From assembly GCA_041395945.1 (NCBI GenBank), contig JAWKZN010000001.1, positions 62,001-126,000 of the forward strand: DNA of 64,000 bases, written 5' to 3'. The translations under genes and the position numbers were made by a program. The DNA comes from Pseudomonadales bacterium. Lineage in GTDB: Bacteria > Pseudomonadota > Gammaproteobacteria > Pseudomonadales > Azotimanducaceae. Numbering within the stretch: position 1 is the first letter of the stretch; every line of letters begins with the position of its first letter. Under the pieces are notes generated by a model that was given only the letters and a program-made list of their open reading frames with translations, was not told where the DNA came from and did not search any database. Positions 17,667-25,851 of the stretch are shown here, in pieces.

Positions 17667-18125
17667 ATGAGACAGATGATCGTGTTTCCGGTACTCCTTA
17701 CAGTGCTTCTGGTTGGCTGCACACCGGGTGATGCCCAGAAGCTGGCGGATGGGTCGACGATTGCCGGTGATGCCTGGGACGGGCAGTGGTTGCTCGTGAA
17801 CTACTGGGCGGAGTGGTGTGCACCCTGCCGCAAGGAGATCCCGGAACTGAACCGATTCAATGCAGAATCCCCCGATGTCACGGTAGTCGGCGTGAACTAC
17901 GACGGTCTGCAGGGGAAGGTACTGGCTGACCTCGTGGTGAAGATGGGCATCGAGTTTCCTGTGCTGGTGGCCGATCCCCGGGAGCGCTGGGGAGAGCAGT
18001 TGCCTGCTGTGTTGCCCAGCACCTTCGTGATTGCGCCGGACGGCACGCTCAAGGACGTGCTCATCGGGCCGCAGAGTTTTGAGTCTCTGGCACGTGCGGT
18101 GCAGGTTTCTGACGAGGCGGGTTAA
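17667..18125 (+). CDS. TlpA-like thioredoxin-fold lipoprotein
   Basis: A 152-residue periplasmic thiol-disulfide protein. The signal sequence ends in the lipobox LLVGC with C18 as the lipidation site; the redox motif CAPC (C51-C54, in EWCAPCRKEIP) and the cis-proline region LPSTFVI follow. Membrane-anchored TlpA/ResA-type proteins reduce disulfides in exported proteins, for instance in cytochrome maturation; the partner here is unknown. It follows yihY immediately, with an AGGAAG ribosome-binding site overlapping the yihY end. The same yihY-thioredoxin order is remembered from Pseudomonas. Confidence 0.85.
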   Translation: MRQMIVFPVLLTVLLVGCTPGDAQKLADGSTIAGDAWDGQWLLVNYWAEWCAPCRKEIPELNRFNAESPDVTVVGVNYDGLQGKVLADLVVKMGIEFPVLVADPRERWGEQLPAVLPSTFVIAPDGTLKDVLIGPQSFESLARAVQVSDEAG

Positions 18126-18167
18126 TGACGTGCCAGAGTGCTGCCCTGGCGGTACGCTGCCGCGCGT

Positions 18168-18902
18168 CTACTGGTAGCGGCAGGCCTTCAGGGCGTAGCT
18201 CGTGCAGCCGCTGATCAGCTGGGGCAGTTCACTGGTGGGCTTGTTGTGCCATACCCGGCGCCAGGCGCTGATCACCAGCTCAGGGTAGTCCAGGCGACCG
18301 CGGCTGCCGTTGTAGCGGGCCAGCGCATCGACCAGATCACCTTCGGCCCGTTCCAGATAGTGGGCGAGAATGGTAGTGCCGTAGCGGACGTTGGTGTCCG
18401 CGAGGATCAGATTGTCCTGGGGCCGCCCGAGTTCGTCCCGCCAGAAGGGCATGACCTGCATCAGACCCTGGGCACCGACCCGGGAAATGGCGTAGCGGTT
18501 GAAGTGGCTTTCAACCTGCATGACAGCCAGCACCAGATCCGGATCGAGATTCTGTCGCCGTGCTTCGCGGTACACCAGGTGCAGCAGCGCGAGCCGGTCC
18601 TCGTGGTCGTCGACGAATCTCTCCAGGCGCTGATCCGAAACCACCAGCCAGACCTCCGCATCGAAACGATCGATGGACGCGTCATCCCCCGCCATGGTCT
18701 GGGAGAGTTTCTCCAGCAGCTCTGAATCGATGGCTTCCGGATCCGTGCCAGCGGCGCGTGCAGAGATAACCGTGACCAGTGACAGCACGGCGAGAGCTGC
18801 CAGCGCGCCATTGCGCAGTCGGGCAGATCGATCCTGATCACCCGATGCGGCCACTGTGCGCCTGGCGGGCATTGCTGCGACCTGTCGATTCCTCTGCTGC
18901 AT
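18168..18902 (-). CDS. Lytic transglycosylase, SLT domain (family 1)
   Basis: Peptidoglycan-cleaving enzyme of 244 residues. The N terminus is basic, with a membrane/signal segment at about 31-50. The SLT domain follows with catalytic E131 in VMQVESHFNRYAIS and the GLMQVMP motif (146-152), then DARYNG-like and tyrosine-bearing blocks. An ATG eleven codons in (18872) is a reasonable alternative start. The first ATG shares TGATG with the proS stop, so it is coupled to proS. It ends convergent with the thioredoxin gene, about 42 bp away. Confidence 0.85.
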   Translation of the reverse strand: MQQRNRQVAAMPARRTVAASGDQDRSARLRNGALAALAVLSLVTVISARAAGTDPEAIDSELLEKLSQTMAGDDASIDRFDAEVWLVVSDQRLERFVDDHEDRLALLHLVYREARRQNLDPDLVLAVMQVESHFNRYAISRVGAQGLMQVMPFWRDELGRPQDNLILADTNVRYGTTILAHYLERAEGDLVDALARYNGSRGRLDYPELVISAWRRVWHNKPTSELPQLISGCTSYALKACRYQ

Positions 18903-20623
18903 CAGCCTTTCCGGGTGTCCCGGGAACGGGTCGTAACATGGGCGATGGCGTCAGCAACCGGGATCAGTGTGGGCTCCGTGTCGCCCCGGTGACGGTATTC
19001 GATGGAACCTTCCGCCAGTGCCCGATCGCCGACCACCAGCCGGTGAGGAATGCCGATGAGGTCTGCTTCCGCAAATTTCACGCCGGGTCTTTCGTCTCGA
19101 TCGTCCAGCAATACTTCCATGTCTGCTTCTGTACAGGCCCGATACAGCGCGCTCGCAGCTGTTCGGACCGTTTCGGATTTCGCGCTGTTCAGGGCCACTA
19201 TGTGGACATGAAAGGGTGCAACGGGCTCCGGCCATTTAATGCCGACCGCGTCATGATTCTGTTCGATGATGGCGGCCACCAGGCGGGTCACGCCCATGCC
19301 ATAGCAGCCCATGATGGGTACCAGGGGCTGGCCGGAGGCATCGAGCACCGTAGCGTTCATCGGTTCACTGTAGACCTTTCCCAGCTGGAAAATATGGCCG
19401 ACTTCGATGCCTTTCAGGAACAGCAGTTCACCCTGGTTGCCGGGTGCGCGTTCGCCCGGCATCACATTGCGCACATCGATCACCCGCTGCGCGGGGACAT
19501 CGAGGTCCCGCACCCAGTTGACACCGATGTGGTGGCGGCCGTCTTCATTCGCCCCGCAGCAGAAGTCCGCCACCGCGTAAGCTTCCGGATCCACGAAGCA
19601 GGGAATTTCGAGCTTTACCGGACCGATGGATCCGGGCCGGCAGCCCACCGCTTTGACGATCTCGTCGTCGCTGGCGAACTGCAGGGGTGAAAGCACGCCG
19701 GGCAGTTTGGCGGCTTTGATCTCATTGAGCTCATGGTCTCCCCGTAACACGATGGCTATCGGGGACTCTTCCCCTTTCACCACCATGGTCTTGAGACATC
19801 GGGTCAGCGGCAGTGACAGCAGTTCGCCGACCGCAGCGATGGTCCGGCAATTCGGCGTGTCGACGGTTTCAAGTTGCGCACCGGCGGGTGCCCGCGGTGC
19901 CGGAGCCGCACCCACCGCTCTTTCCAGATTGGCGGCGTAGTCGCCGTCACTGGCGTAGACGATGGTGTCTTCGCCAGAGTCCGCGAGTACGTGAAACTCA
20001 TGGGAGTTGGCACCCCCGATGTTGCCACTGTCTGCTTCCACCGCCCTGAAATCGAGCTGCATGCGGCTCAGGATCCGTGTGTAGCAGTCGTACATTTCCT
20101 GATAGGTGCGGTCGAAGGCGGCCTGATCGGTATCGAATGAATAGCCGTCCTTCATGGTGAACTCCCGTGCCCGCATGACTCCGAAGCGGGGACGGATCTC
20201 GTCGCGGAATTTCGTCTGGATCTGATAGAAGTTGCAGGGCAGCTGACGGTAACTGTGCACCTCACGACGGAACAGGTCAGTGATGATCTCCTCGTGGGTG
20301 GGACCCAGACAGAAGTCGCGCTGGTTACGATCCTGCATGCGCAGCATCTCCGCTCCCATTTTTTCCCAGCGCCTGGTTTCCTGCCAGAGTTCGGCCGGCT
20401 GGACGACGGGCATCAGGACTTCCTGTGCACCCGAGCGGTTCAGTTCTTCCCGGAGGATCGCCTCGATTCTGCGGATCACCCGCAGTCCCAGCGGAAGCCA
20501 GGTGTAGATACCGGCGGCGACCTGTCGAATGAGACCGGCGCGCAGCATCAGCCGATGGCTGATCACGTCCGCATCGGCAGGATTCTCTTTGAGGGTAGGC
20601 AGCAGCATCTGGCTCTGTCGCAT
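18902..20623 (-). CDS. proS: Prolyl-tRNA synthetase, bacterial type with INS editing domain
   Basis: Class II aminoacyl-tRNA synthetase of 573 residues. RQSQMLLPTLKENPADADVI at the N terminus, class II motif 2 in FRDEIRPRFGVMRAREF, the editing (INS) domain in roughly residues 220-400, motif 3 (GCYGMGVTRL) and the C-terminal anticodon-binding domain all fit the E. coli-type enzyme. The start at 20623 is supported by AGGAGT just upstream; the longer frame to 20674 is not needed. The gene lies behind the HU terminator and so has its own promoter in about 75 bp. It is followed by a coupled lytic transglycosylase gene. Confidence 0.95.
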   Translation of the reverse strand: MRQSQMLLPTLKENPADADVISHRLMLRAGLIRQVAAGIYTWLPLGLRVIRRIEAILREELNRSGAQEVLMPVVQPAELWQETRRWEKMGAEMLRMQDRNQRDFCLGPTHEEIITDLFRREVHSYRQLPCNFYQIQTKFRDEIRPRFGVMRAREFTMKDGYSFDTDQAAFDRTYQEMYDCYTRILSRMQLDFRAVEADSGNIGGANSHEFHVLADSGEDTIVYASDGDYAANLERAVGAAPAPRAPAGAQLETVDTPNCRTIAAVGELLSLPLTRCLKTMVVKGEESPIAIVLRGDHELNEIKAAKLPGVLSPLQFASDDEIVKAVGCRPGSIGPVKLEIPCFVDPEAYAVADFCCGANEDGRHHIGVNWVRDLDVPAQRVIDVRNVMPGERAPGNQGELLFLKGIEVGHIFQLGKVYSEPMNATVLDASGQPLVPIMGCYGMGVTRLVAAIIEQNHDAVGIKWPEPVAPFHVHIVALNSAKSETVRTAASALYRACTEADMEVLLDDRDERPGVKFAEADLIGIPHRLVVGDRALAEGSIEYRHRGDTEPTLIPVADAIAHVTTRSRDTRKG

Positions 20624-20697
20624 GAGGACTCCTGTACCCTGGACCCGCGCCGACAGCGCCGGATTGCCCGGCACAGATCGCGAGTTGCAAGGATGGC

Positions 20698-20733
20698 AAA
20701 AAAAAGGCCGCCTGGCATGCCATGCGGCCTCTT
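20698..20733 (-). terminator. Rho-independent terminator of the HU-like gene
   Basis: On the minus strand AGGCCGC, a short loop, GCGGCCT and a run of T (T-rich because the plus strand has 8 A from 20698) form a G+C-rich stem followed by a U-tract. It lies about 50 bases behind the stop of the HU-like gene and before the proS start, so it separates the two transcription units. Confidence 0.85.
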
Positions 20734-20785
20734 ACAGTATCGCAAACCGGAAATCCCCCAGAAGGGGAGGTTCCGGGAAAGGTCT

Positions 20786-21205
20786 TTAACCGACCATTTC
20801 CTTCAGACGCTTCAGCGCGGTGGCACGCACACGGATGCTTGCCGGCTTCGGTCCGATCACGATTTCTTCGCCGGTAGCCGGATTGCGGCCCAGACGCTTC
20901 TTGGTAGCAGGGCGCTTCACCGAGCGGATCTTCAGAAGTCCGGGCAGGGTGAATTCACCTGCGCCGCGCTTCTTGATGTGCCGCTCGATCAGGACCTCGA
21001 GCTCATCGAATACAGCTGCGACTTGCTTGCGGTTCAGGGCGGTTTTTTCCGCGATCTCGGTCAGGATGGCCGTTTTGGTCATCTTGGTCGCGATAGGGGC
21101 GCCTGCCTTGGCGGCGGGGGCTGCTTTCTTAGCGGTCGACTTCTTCTTCGCCGGTGCTTTTCTCTTAGCAGCAGCTTTTTTCGCAGGAGCTTTCTTGGTT
21201 GCCAT
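20786..21205 (-). CDS. HU-family DNA-binding protein with histone H1-like lysine/alanine-rich N-terminal tail
   Basis: A 139-residue nucleoid protein. Residues 1-45 are a Lys/Ala/Pro-rich disordered tail (repeats of KKA and APAK). From about 42 on an HU/IHF fold follows with MTKTAILTEIAEKTALN, the beta-arm region (GLLKIRSVKRPATKKRLGRN) and the PATGEE turn. HU-type proteins bend DNA as dimers; the tail resembles AlgP/H1-like tails and probably adds nonspecific DNA binding. It is monocistronic: a good promoter and structured leader upstream and a terminator downstream. Start is the second of two nearby ATGs (at 21205), in frame with the fold. Confidence 0.88.
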   Translation of the reverse strand: MATKKAPAKKAAAKRKAPAKKKSTAKKAAPAAKAGAPIATKMTKTAILTEIAEKTALNRKQVAAVFDELEVLIERHIKKRGAGEFTLPGLLKIRSVKRPATKKRLGRNPATGEEIVIGPKPASIRVRATALKRLKEMVG

Positions 21206-21405
21206 TCATTGGTCCTTTCAATCGGTTAATAAACGAGGCGATTCCACACTCGTTCCGTTGCAGGACCTGCCAGTTGCCAGGGGTATCCCTTTCGGGGCCC
21301 CTTGGTTTCAAGGCTGCTGAGCCTCCCACTCCGGAAACCGGGGTTTCACCTGGTTCCTTTTCGACTTTCGCCAGTTAAAAGACTGCATTAAGCGAACGTC
21401 GATGG
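21206..21405 (-). promoter_or_regulatory. Candidate structured 5' leader RNA of the HU-like gene
   Basis: About 200 nt lie between the predicted transcription start and the ATG. Read on the minus strand it folds into several stems: CGACGTTCGC pairing with GCGAAAGTCG around an inner CAGT/ACTG hairpin; GGAACC with GGTTTCC around a GAAA loop; GGCT/AGCC; CTTG/CAAG; GGGG with CCCC around CCCGAAAGGG; and GCAGG/CCTGC. Several GGA trinucleotides, including one in the Shine-Dalgarno AAAGGA, could bind CsrA/RsmA. No known riboswitch family was recognised. Confidence 0.5.
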
Positions 21406-21411
21406 GGGCGC

Positions 21412-21440
21412 TTTATAGCTCATATTCAGAATGCAGGCAA
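21412..21440 (-). promoter_or_regulatory. Sigma70-type promoter of the HU-like gene
   Basis: Reading the minus strand, a -35 element TTGCCT (21435-21440) and a -10 element TATAAA (21412-21417) are separated by exactly 17 bases. Transcription would begin near 21405, giving a leader of about 200 nt. AT-rich sequence lies immediately upstream. Confidence 0.65.
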
Positions 21441-21564
21441 CAAAATATGGCGAAATCACTGTATTTTTATTGGGTTTTCTAAGATCATGCGCCGCTTGTC
21501 CGGGGCGCCACCGTCTGCCGATGTGCGCCTTTCGATAGCAAATACCTCATGAGCGGAACTACAG

Positions 21565-21990
21565 ATGCCAATCTACGAGTATCGGTGCGGGGATTGTGGT
21601 CACGAGTTCGAGACCATCCAGAAAATCAGCGAAGAGCCGCTGACCCGTTGTCCTGCCTGCGAACATGAATCCCTTAAGAAAAAAGTGTCACGCGCGGCCT
21701 TCCGGTTGAAGGGCGCCGGCTGGTATGAAACCGACTTCAAATCTGCGAACAAACGCAATGTCGCGGGATCCGGCGATTCCGCCGAATCGGGAGGTAAATC
21801 CGACGCGGGGAGCAGCGGCTCGAGCGGCAAGGAGTCCGGCTCCGCTGCGGAGAAAAGCAGCGCGGACAGATCCTCGAGCGAGAAGAGCGGCAGCGATAAA
21901 TCCGGCAGCGAAAAATCCACCAGCCCGGCAGGCAAGACGGCGGCAGCCGGCAGCAGCGGCTCGAATTCCGGCGGCTCGGCTTCGACCTGA
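21565..21990 (+). CDS. FmdB-family zinc-ribbon protein with long low-complexity tail
   Basis: A 141-residue protein. Residues 1-42 form the FmdB/CxxC zinc ribbon (MPIYEYRCGDCGHEFE and CPACE, four cysteines), and the region to about 70 includes GAGWYETDF. The rest is a Ser/Gly/Lys/Asp/Glu-rich disordered tail (repeats of SGS and EKSGS). The same tail type occurs in other gammaproteobacterial homologues upstream of aspS. Function is unknown, with suggested roles in transcription or formamidase regulation. It is followed by aspS after about 100 bp, possibly in one operon. Confidence 0.85.
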   Translation: MPIYEYRCGDCGHEFETIQKISEEPLTRCPACEHESLKKKVSRAAFRLKGAGWYETDFKSANKRNVAGSGDSAESGGKSDAGSSGSSGKESGSAAEKSSADRSSSEKSGSDKSGSEKSTSPAGKTAAAGSSGSNSGGSAST

Positions 21991-22091
21991 GGCCGCCGGC
22001 GCCGTAAAGTTGTGGAGACGCCACGGTGTGTGCTCGACGGAGCCAGCTCCAGGAAGCGTGCTCCAGGTCGCAGAATAAAAGGAATCGGACC

Positions 22092-23849
22092 ATGCGCAGT
22101 CATTACTGCGGCGAACTGAACGCCGCCCATACAGGAAAAGAAGTCGAACTGGTGGGCTGGGTACACCGTCGGCGTGACCATGGCGGTGTCATTTTCCTCG
22201 ATATCCGTGATCGCACCGGCATCGTGCAGGTGGTCTTCGACCCGGACACCGTGGAGAGTTTTGCCACGGCGGATCGGGTGCGCAACGAGTACGTACTGCA
22301 CATGCGCGGTCGTACCCGGCCGAGACCGGAAGGCACGGTCAATCCGGATATGGCGACCGGAGAGATCGAGGTCCTCGGCAATACCCTGGATATCCTCAAT
22401 GCTTCGCTGACACCACCCTTCCAGCTGGATGAACACTCCGACGCCGGCGAAGACGTGCGGCTTCGTTACCGGTATCTGGATCTGCGCCGTCCGGAGATGC
22501 AGCAGAAGCTGCGGACCCGGTCTCAGATCAGCAGTGCGGCTAGACGCTATCTGGAATCCGAGGGGTTCTGGGAGGTGGAAACACCGACCCTGACCAAGGC
22601 GACGCCGGAAGGCGCCCGTGACTATCTGGTGCCGAGCCGCACCCACCCTGGTGAATTCTTCGCACTGCCCCAGTCTCCCCAGGTATTCAAGCAGCTGCTG
22701 ATGATTGCCGGCATGGACAAGTACTATCAGATCGCACGCTGCTACCGGGACGAGGATCTGCGCCACGACCGGCAACCCGAGTTCACCCAGATCGATATCG
22801 AAGCCTCCTTCGTGACCGAGGCGGATGTCATGGGCCTCACCGAGCGCATGCTCAAGTCGGTATTCTCCGAAGTGCTCGGTGTCACCCTGCAGGATTTCCC
22901 TGTGCTGACCTGGGACGACGCCATGTCCCGCTACGGCAGCGACAAGCCGGACCTGCGCAATCCCCTGGAGCTGACCGATATCGCCGACCTGATGCGCAAG
23001 GTTGAGTTCAAGGTCTTCAACGGACCGGCGAACGACCCGAACAGCCGGGTGGTGGCACTGCGCGCGCCGGGTGGGGCACGGCTGTCACGCAAGGTGATCG
23101 ACGGCTATACCGAGTTTGTCGGTCGTTACGGAGCCAGAGGTCTCGCCTACATAAAGGTGAACGACCGGTCGGCGGGCACCGAAGGTCTGCAGTCACCGAT
23201 CCTGAAATTTCTGCCCGAGACGGTGGTGGCGGAGGTGCTGGACCGTGTGGGCGCCGTAGACGGCGACCTGGTGTTCTTCGGCGCAGACAAAGCCAGTGTG
23301 GTCTGCGATGCCCTGGGCGCGCTGCGTAACGAACTGGGCCGGGAGCTTGAGCTGCTTGACACGGAAAAGAGATGGGCGCCCTGCTGGGTGGTTTCCTGGC
23401 CCATGTTCGAGTCAGGACGCGACGGCACCCTGGCACCCGCCCATCACCCCTTCACCCGGCCGACCTGCAGCCCGGATGCGCTTAAGGCAGAACCGCTGGC
23501 AGCCCGGGCGGCCGCCTATGACGTGGTACTCAACGGCTATGAACTGGGTGGCGGCTCTCTGCGGATTCACGACCAGGACATGCAGCAGGCGGTGTTCGAT
23601 ACCCTGGGCATCGGCCAGGAAGCGGACGTGAAGTTCGGCTTCCTGCTCGACGCCCTCAAGCTCGGCTGCCCGCCCCACGGCGGCATCGCGATCGGACTCG
23701 ACCGGCTGGTGATGCTGATGACCGATTCGGCCGCCATCCGGGACGTGATCGCCTTCCCCAAGACCCAGACCGCCGCCTGTCTGCTCACCCACGCGCCGAG
23801 CCCGGTCGACGAGCATCAACTGCGCGATCTGCACATCCGACTGCGCTGA
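22092..23849 (+). CDS. aspS: Aspartyl-tRNA synthetase, probable non-discriminating type
   Basis: Class II synthetase of 585 residues, starting MRSHYCGELNAAHTGKEV. Motifs include the OB-fold anticodon domain (1-105), LRYRYLDLRRPE, FALPQSPQVFKQLLM (motif 2 zone), RDEDLRHDRQPEFTQID, the GAD insert and GIAIGLDRLVMLM (motif 3). The anticodon-domain residues H30 (in RRRDHGG) and G81 (in RPEGT) match those that make P. aeruginosa AspRS able to charge both tRNA-Asp and tRNA-Asn, whereas E. coli has Leu and Lys there. The cell then probably uses GatCAB. The long frame upstream to 22026 has no ribosome site. Confidence 0.95.
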   Translation: MRSHYCGELNAAHTGKEVELVGWVHRRRDHGGVIFLDIRDRTGIVQVVFDPDTVESFATADRVRNEYVLHMRGRTRPRPEGTVNPDMATGEIEVLGNTLDILNASLTPPFQLDEHSDAGEDVRLRYRYLDLRRPEMQQKLRTRSQISSAARRYLESEGFWEVETPTLTKATPEGARDYLVPSRTHPGEFFALPQSPQVFKQLLMIAGMDKYYQIARCYRDEDLRHDRQPEFTQIDIEASFVTEADVMGLTERMLKSVFSEVLGVTLQDFPVLTWDDAMSRYGSDKPDLRNPLELTDIADLMRKVEFKVFNGPANDPNSRVVALRAPGGARLSRKVIDGYTEFVGRYGARGLAYIKVNDRSAGTEGLQSPILKFLPETVVAEVLDRVGAVDGDLVFFGADKASVVCDALGALRNELGRELELLDTEKRWAPCWVVSWPMFESGRDGTLAPAHHPFTRPTCSPDALKAEPLAARAAAYDVVLNGYELGGGSLRIHDQDMQQAVFDTLGIGQEADVKFGFLLDALKLGCPPHGGIAIGLDRLVMLMTDSAAIRDVIAFPKTQTAACLLTHAPSPVDEHQLRDLHIRLR

Positions 23850-23888
23850 TGCTGCGGCCGGAGCTTCGCTGAGAGATGGAAGACTGCT

Positions 23889-24629
23889 ATGGCAGGGCAC
23901 AGTAAATGGGCCAATATCAAGCACCGCAAGGCCGCTCAGGATGCGAAGCGGGGCAGACTGTGGACGCGACTCATCCGGGAAATCGTCATCGCCGCCCGGC
24001 TTGGTGGCGGTGAACCCGCGGACAATCCCCGGCTGCGGGCAGCTATCGACAAGGGTCTTGCTGCCAACATTCCCAAGGACACCATCGAACGTGCAATCTC
24101 CCGGGGTGCCGGTGGCCAGGAAGGCAGTACGGTGGAAGAACTGGTCTATGAGGGCTATGCGCCCGGTGGTGTGGCAGTGATCGTCGAAGCCATGACCGAC
24201 AATCGCAACCGTACCGTGGCGGATGTGCGGAACGCCTTCAGCCGTAATGGCGGTAACCTGGGCACCGATGGCTCCGTCGCTTATCTCTTCGAGCGCCGCG
24301 GTGTGATCAGTTTCGCCCCTGGTGCGGATGAGGAGAAGATCCTGGAGGTGGTGCTCGAGGCGGGGGCCGAGGATCTCGAGGTGGATGATGACGGGTCGAT
24401 CCAGGTCACCACTGCCTGGGAAGCCTTGAGTGATGTGGCGCAGGCCCTGCGCGCCAGATCGCTCGAACCGGACAATGCGGAAGTGACCATGGTGCCCGCC
24501 AGCTGTGTGGAAACCGATGCTGAAACTGCGGAGACGGTGCTGAAACTGCTGGACGCGCTGGAAGATCTCGACGACGTGCAGAACGTCTACAGCAATGCGG
24601 ATCTGCCGGAGTCTCTGCTCTCCGATTGA
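23889..24629 (+). CDS. yebC: YebC/TACO1-family translation regulator
   Basis: A 246-residue cytoplasmic protein with the family's full length. The N-terminal signature MAGHSKWANIKHRKAAQDAK and the conserved ARLGGGEPADNPRLRAAIDK region are visible. Recent work places bacterial YebC as a ribosome-associated factor relieving stalls at proline stretches; older literature calls it a transcriptional regulator. It lies 39 bases after aspS and 42 before ruvC, so it is likely transcribed with the ruv genes. Confidence 0.95.
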   Translation: MAGHSKWANIKHRKAAQDAKRGRLWTRLIREIVIAARLGGGEPADNPRLRAAIDKGLAANIPKDTIERAISRGAGGQEGSTVEELVYEGYAPGGVAVIVEAMTDNRNRTVADVRNAFSRNGGNLGTDGSVAYLFERRGVISFAPGADEEKILEVVLEAGAEDLEVDDDGSIQVTTAWEALSDVAQALRARSLEPDNAEVTMVPASCVETDAETAETVLKLLDALEDLDDVQNVYSNADLPESLLSD

Positions 24630-24671
24630 GCGGCTCTTAGAACCGCTGAGAACCCGGGAGGGGCACGAAGT

Positions 24672-25160
24672 TTGACTCGACTCATCGGCATCGATCCGGG
24701 CTCGCGGCTCACCGGCTATGGCGTCATCGATGTCGGCAGGGGCGGGCTGGTTTACGTGGCCAGTGGCTGTATCCGTACCCCGACAGGTCCGATGCCCGAA
24801 CGGCTGGCGGAAATTTATCGGGCGATGAGCTCACTCATTCTCGAGCATCAGCCCGCAGAGCTGGCCATCGAAGAGGTCTTTCTCGCGAAGAACCCGGCTT
24901 CAGCCCTCAAGCTCGGTCAGGCCCGGGGCGTGGCGATTGCCGCAGGGGTGGCGCATGGTCTGCAGATTCACGAATACGCCGCGCGGCGGGTCAAGCAGAA
25001 CATCGTGGGCAGCGGACGGGCGAGCAAAGAACAGGTACAGCACATGGTGCGCGTGCTTCTCGATCTGCCTGGAGCACCCCAGGCGGACGCGGCCGATGCG
25101 CTTGCGATTGCCATTTGTCACGTCAATACTCGGCGCCTTGATCGAGGATCGGCCCCTTGA
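24672..25160 (+). CDS. ruvC: Holliday junction resolvase RuvC
   Basis: Mg-dependent endonuclease of 162 residues that cleaves Holliday junctions as a dimer. Catalytic acidic residues are visible: D8 in LIGIDPGSRLTGYG, the E68/E69 pair in LAIEEVFLAKN, and the aspartates of APQADAADALAIAICH near the end. The start is TTG at 24672 with a GGGAGGGG ribosome-binding stretch about 10 bases upstream. It is followed by ruvA after 73 bp, which includes a candidate site for internal initiation. No LexA box was recognised upstream of yebC or ruvC. Confidence 0.95.
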   Translation: MTRLIGIDPGSRLTGYGVIDVGRGGLVYVASGCIRTPTGPMPERLAEIYRAMSSLILEHQPAELAIEEVFLAKNPASALKLGQARGVAIAAGVAHGLQIHEYAARRVKQNIVGSGRASKEQVQHMVRVLLDLPGAPQADAADALAIAICHVNTRRLDRGSAP

Positions 25161-25233
25161 TGCAGCCTTCCGTCCGCCAGGAGACCGCGCAGATCGTGCT
25201 GATGATCAACTCAGTTACAGGAAGTCACACTCG

Positions 25234-25851
25234 ATGATCGGTCGCATCCGAGGTCAGGTCGTGGAAATCAGCGACAGCTCGGTTCTCATTGATGTCGGTG
25301 GCGTTGCCTATGAAGTTGAGGTGACCAGTGCCGCGTTGGGAACTTTGTCTGGCATCGTGCCGGGTTCCAAAACGGAAGCCATTCTGCACACCCATTTTGT
25401 GGTGCGTGAAGACGCCCAGCTGCTGTTCGGCTTCGGCTCCAGGCTGGAGCGGGATGTATTCAGGGATCTCATCCGCATCAACGGTGTCGGTCCCAAACTT
25501 GCCATGAGCCTGATCTCCAGCCTGACCCTCGAACAGCTCGCCGAGGCGGCTCAGGAGGGTGATGCGACCCTGCTGCTGCGGGTGCCCGGAGTCGGGAAGA
25601 AAACGGCAGAGCGTCTGCTGGTGGAACTCAAAGGCAGGCTCGGCCGATTCAGTTTCTCCACCCACGGCGCCCGCAAAGCGGGTCCGGTACTGGCCATCGG
25701 CGAGGCAGAACGTGCGCTGGTGTCACTGGGCTACAAGCCGCTCGAAGCCCAGAAGGCGGTGGCCAGCGTGGCAGGTGAAGGACTGAGCACCGAAGAACTG
25801 GTCAGGGCTGCGCTGCGGCTGATTGCACGACAGGTTGAGGTGATCGGTTGA
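25234..25851 (+). CDS. ruvA: Holliday junction DNA helicase subunit RuvA
   Basis: Junction-specific DNA-binding subunit, 205 residues, tetrameric. The N-terminal OB fold begins MIGRIRGQVVEI; two helix-hairpin-helix motifs contain INGVGPKLAM and VPGVGKKTAERLL; domain III follows after a variable linker (about 145-160) and binds RuvB. ATG at 25234 is the normal start; the frame from 24937 is the shadow of ruvC. Its stop shares TTGA with the TTG start of ruvB. Confidence 0.95.
   Translation: MIGRIRGQVVEISDSSVLIDVGGVAYEVEVTSAALGTLSGIVPGSKTEAILHTHFVVREDAQLLFGFGSRLERDVFRDLIRINGVGPKLAMSLISSLTLEQLAEAAQEGDATLLLRVPGVGKKTAERLLVELKGRLGRFSFSTHGARKAGPVLAIGEAERALVSLGYKPLEAQKAVASVAGEGLSTEELVRAALRLIARQVEVIG

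Noticed and set aside
20698..20733. Palindrome as a mobile repeat
   Set aside because: It has the stem and U-tract of a Rho-independent terminator for the HU-like gene.
21600..22775. 391-codon minus-strand ORF across fmdB and aspS
   Set aside because: Spans two well-supported genes on the opposite strand.
24630..25233. LexA box before the ruv genes
   Set aside because: No CTG-N10-CAG site with TACTGT-like flanks was found upstream of yebC, ruvC or ruvA.
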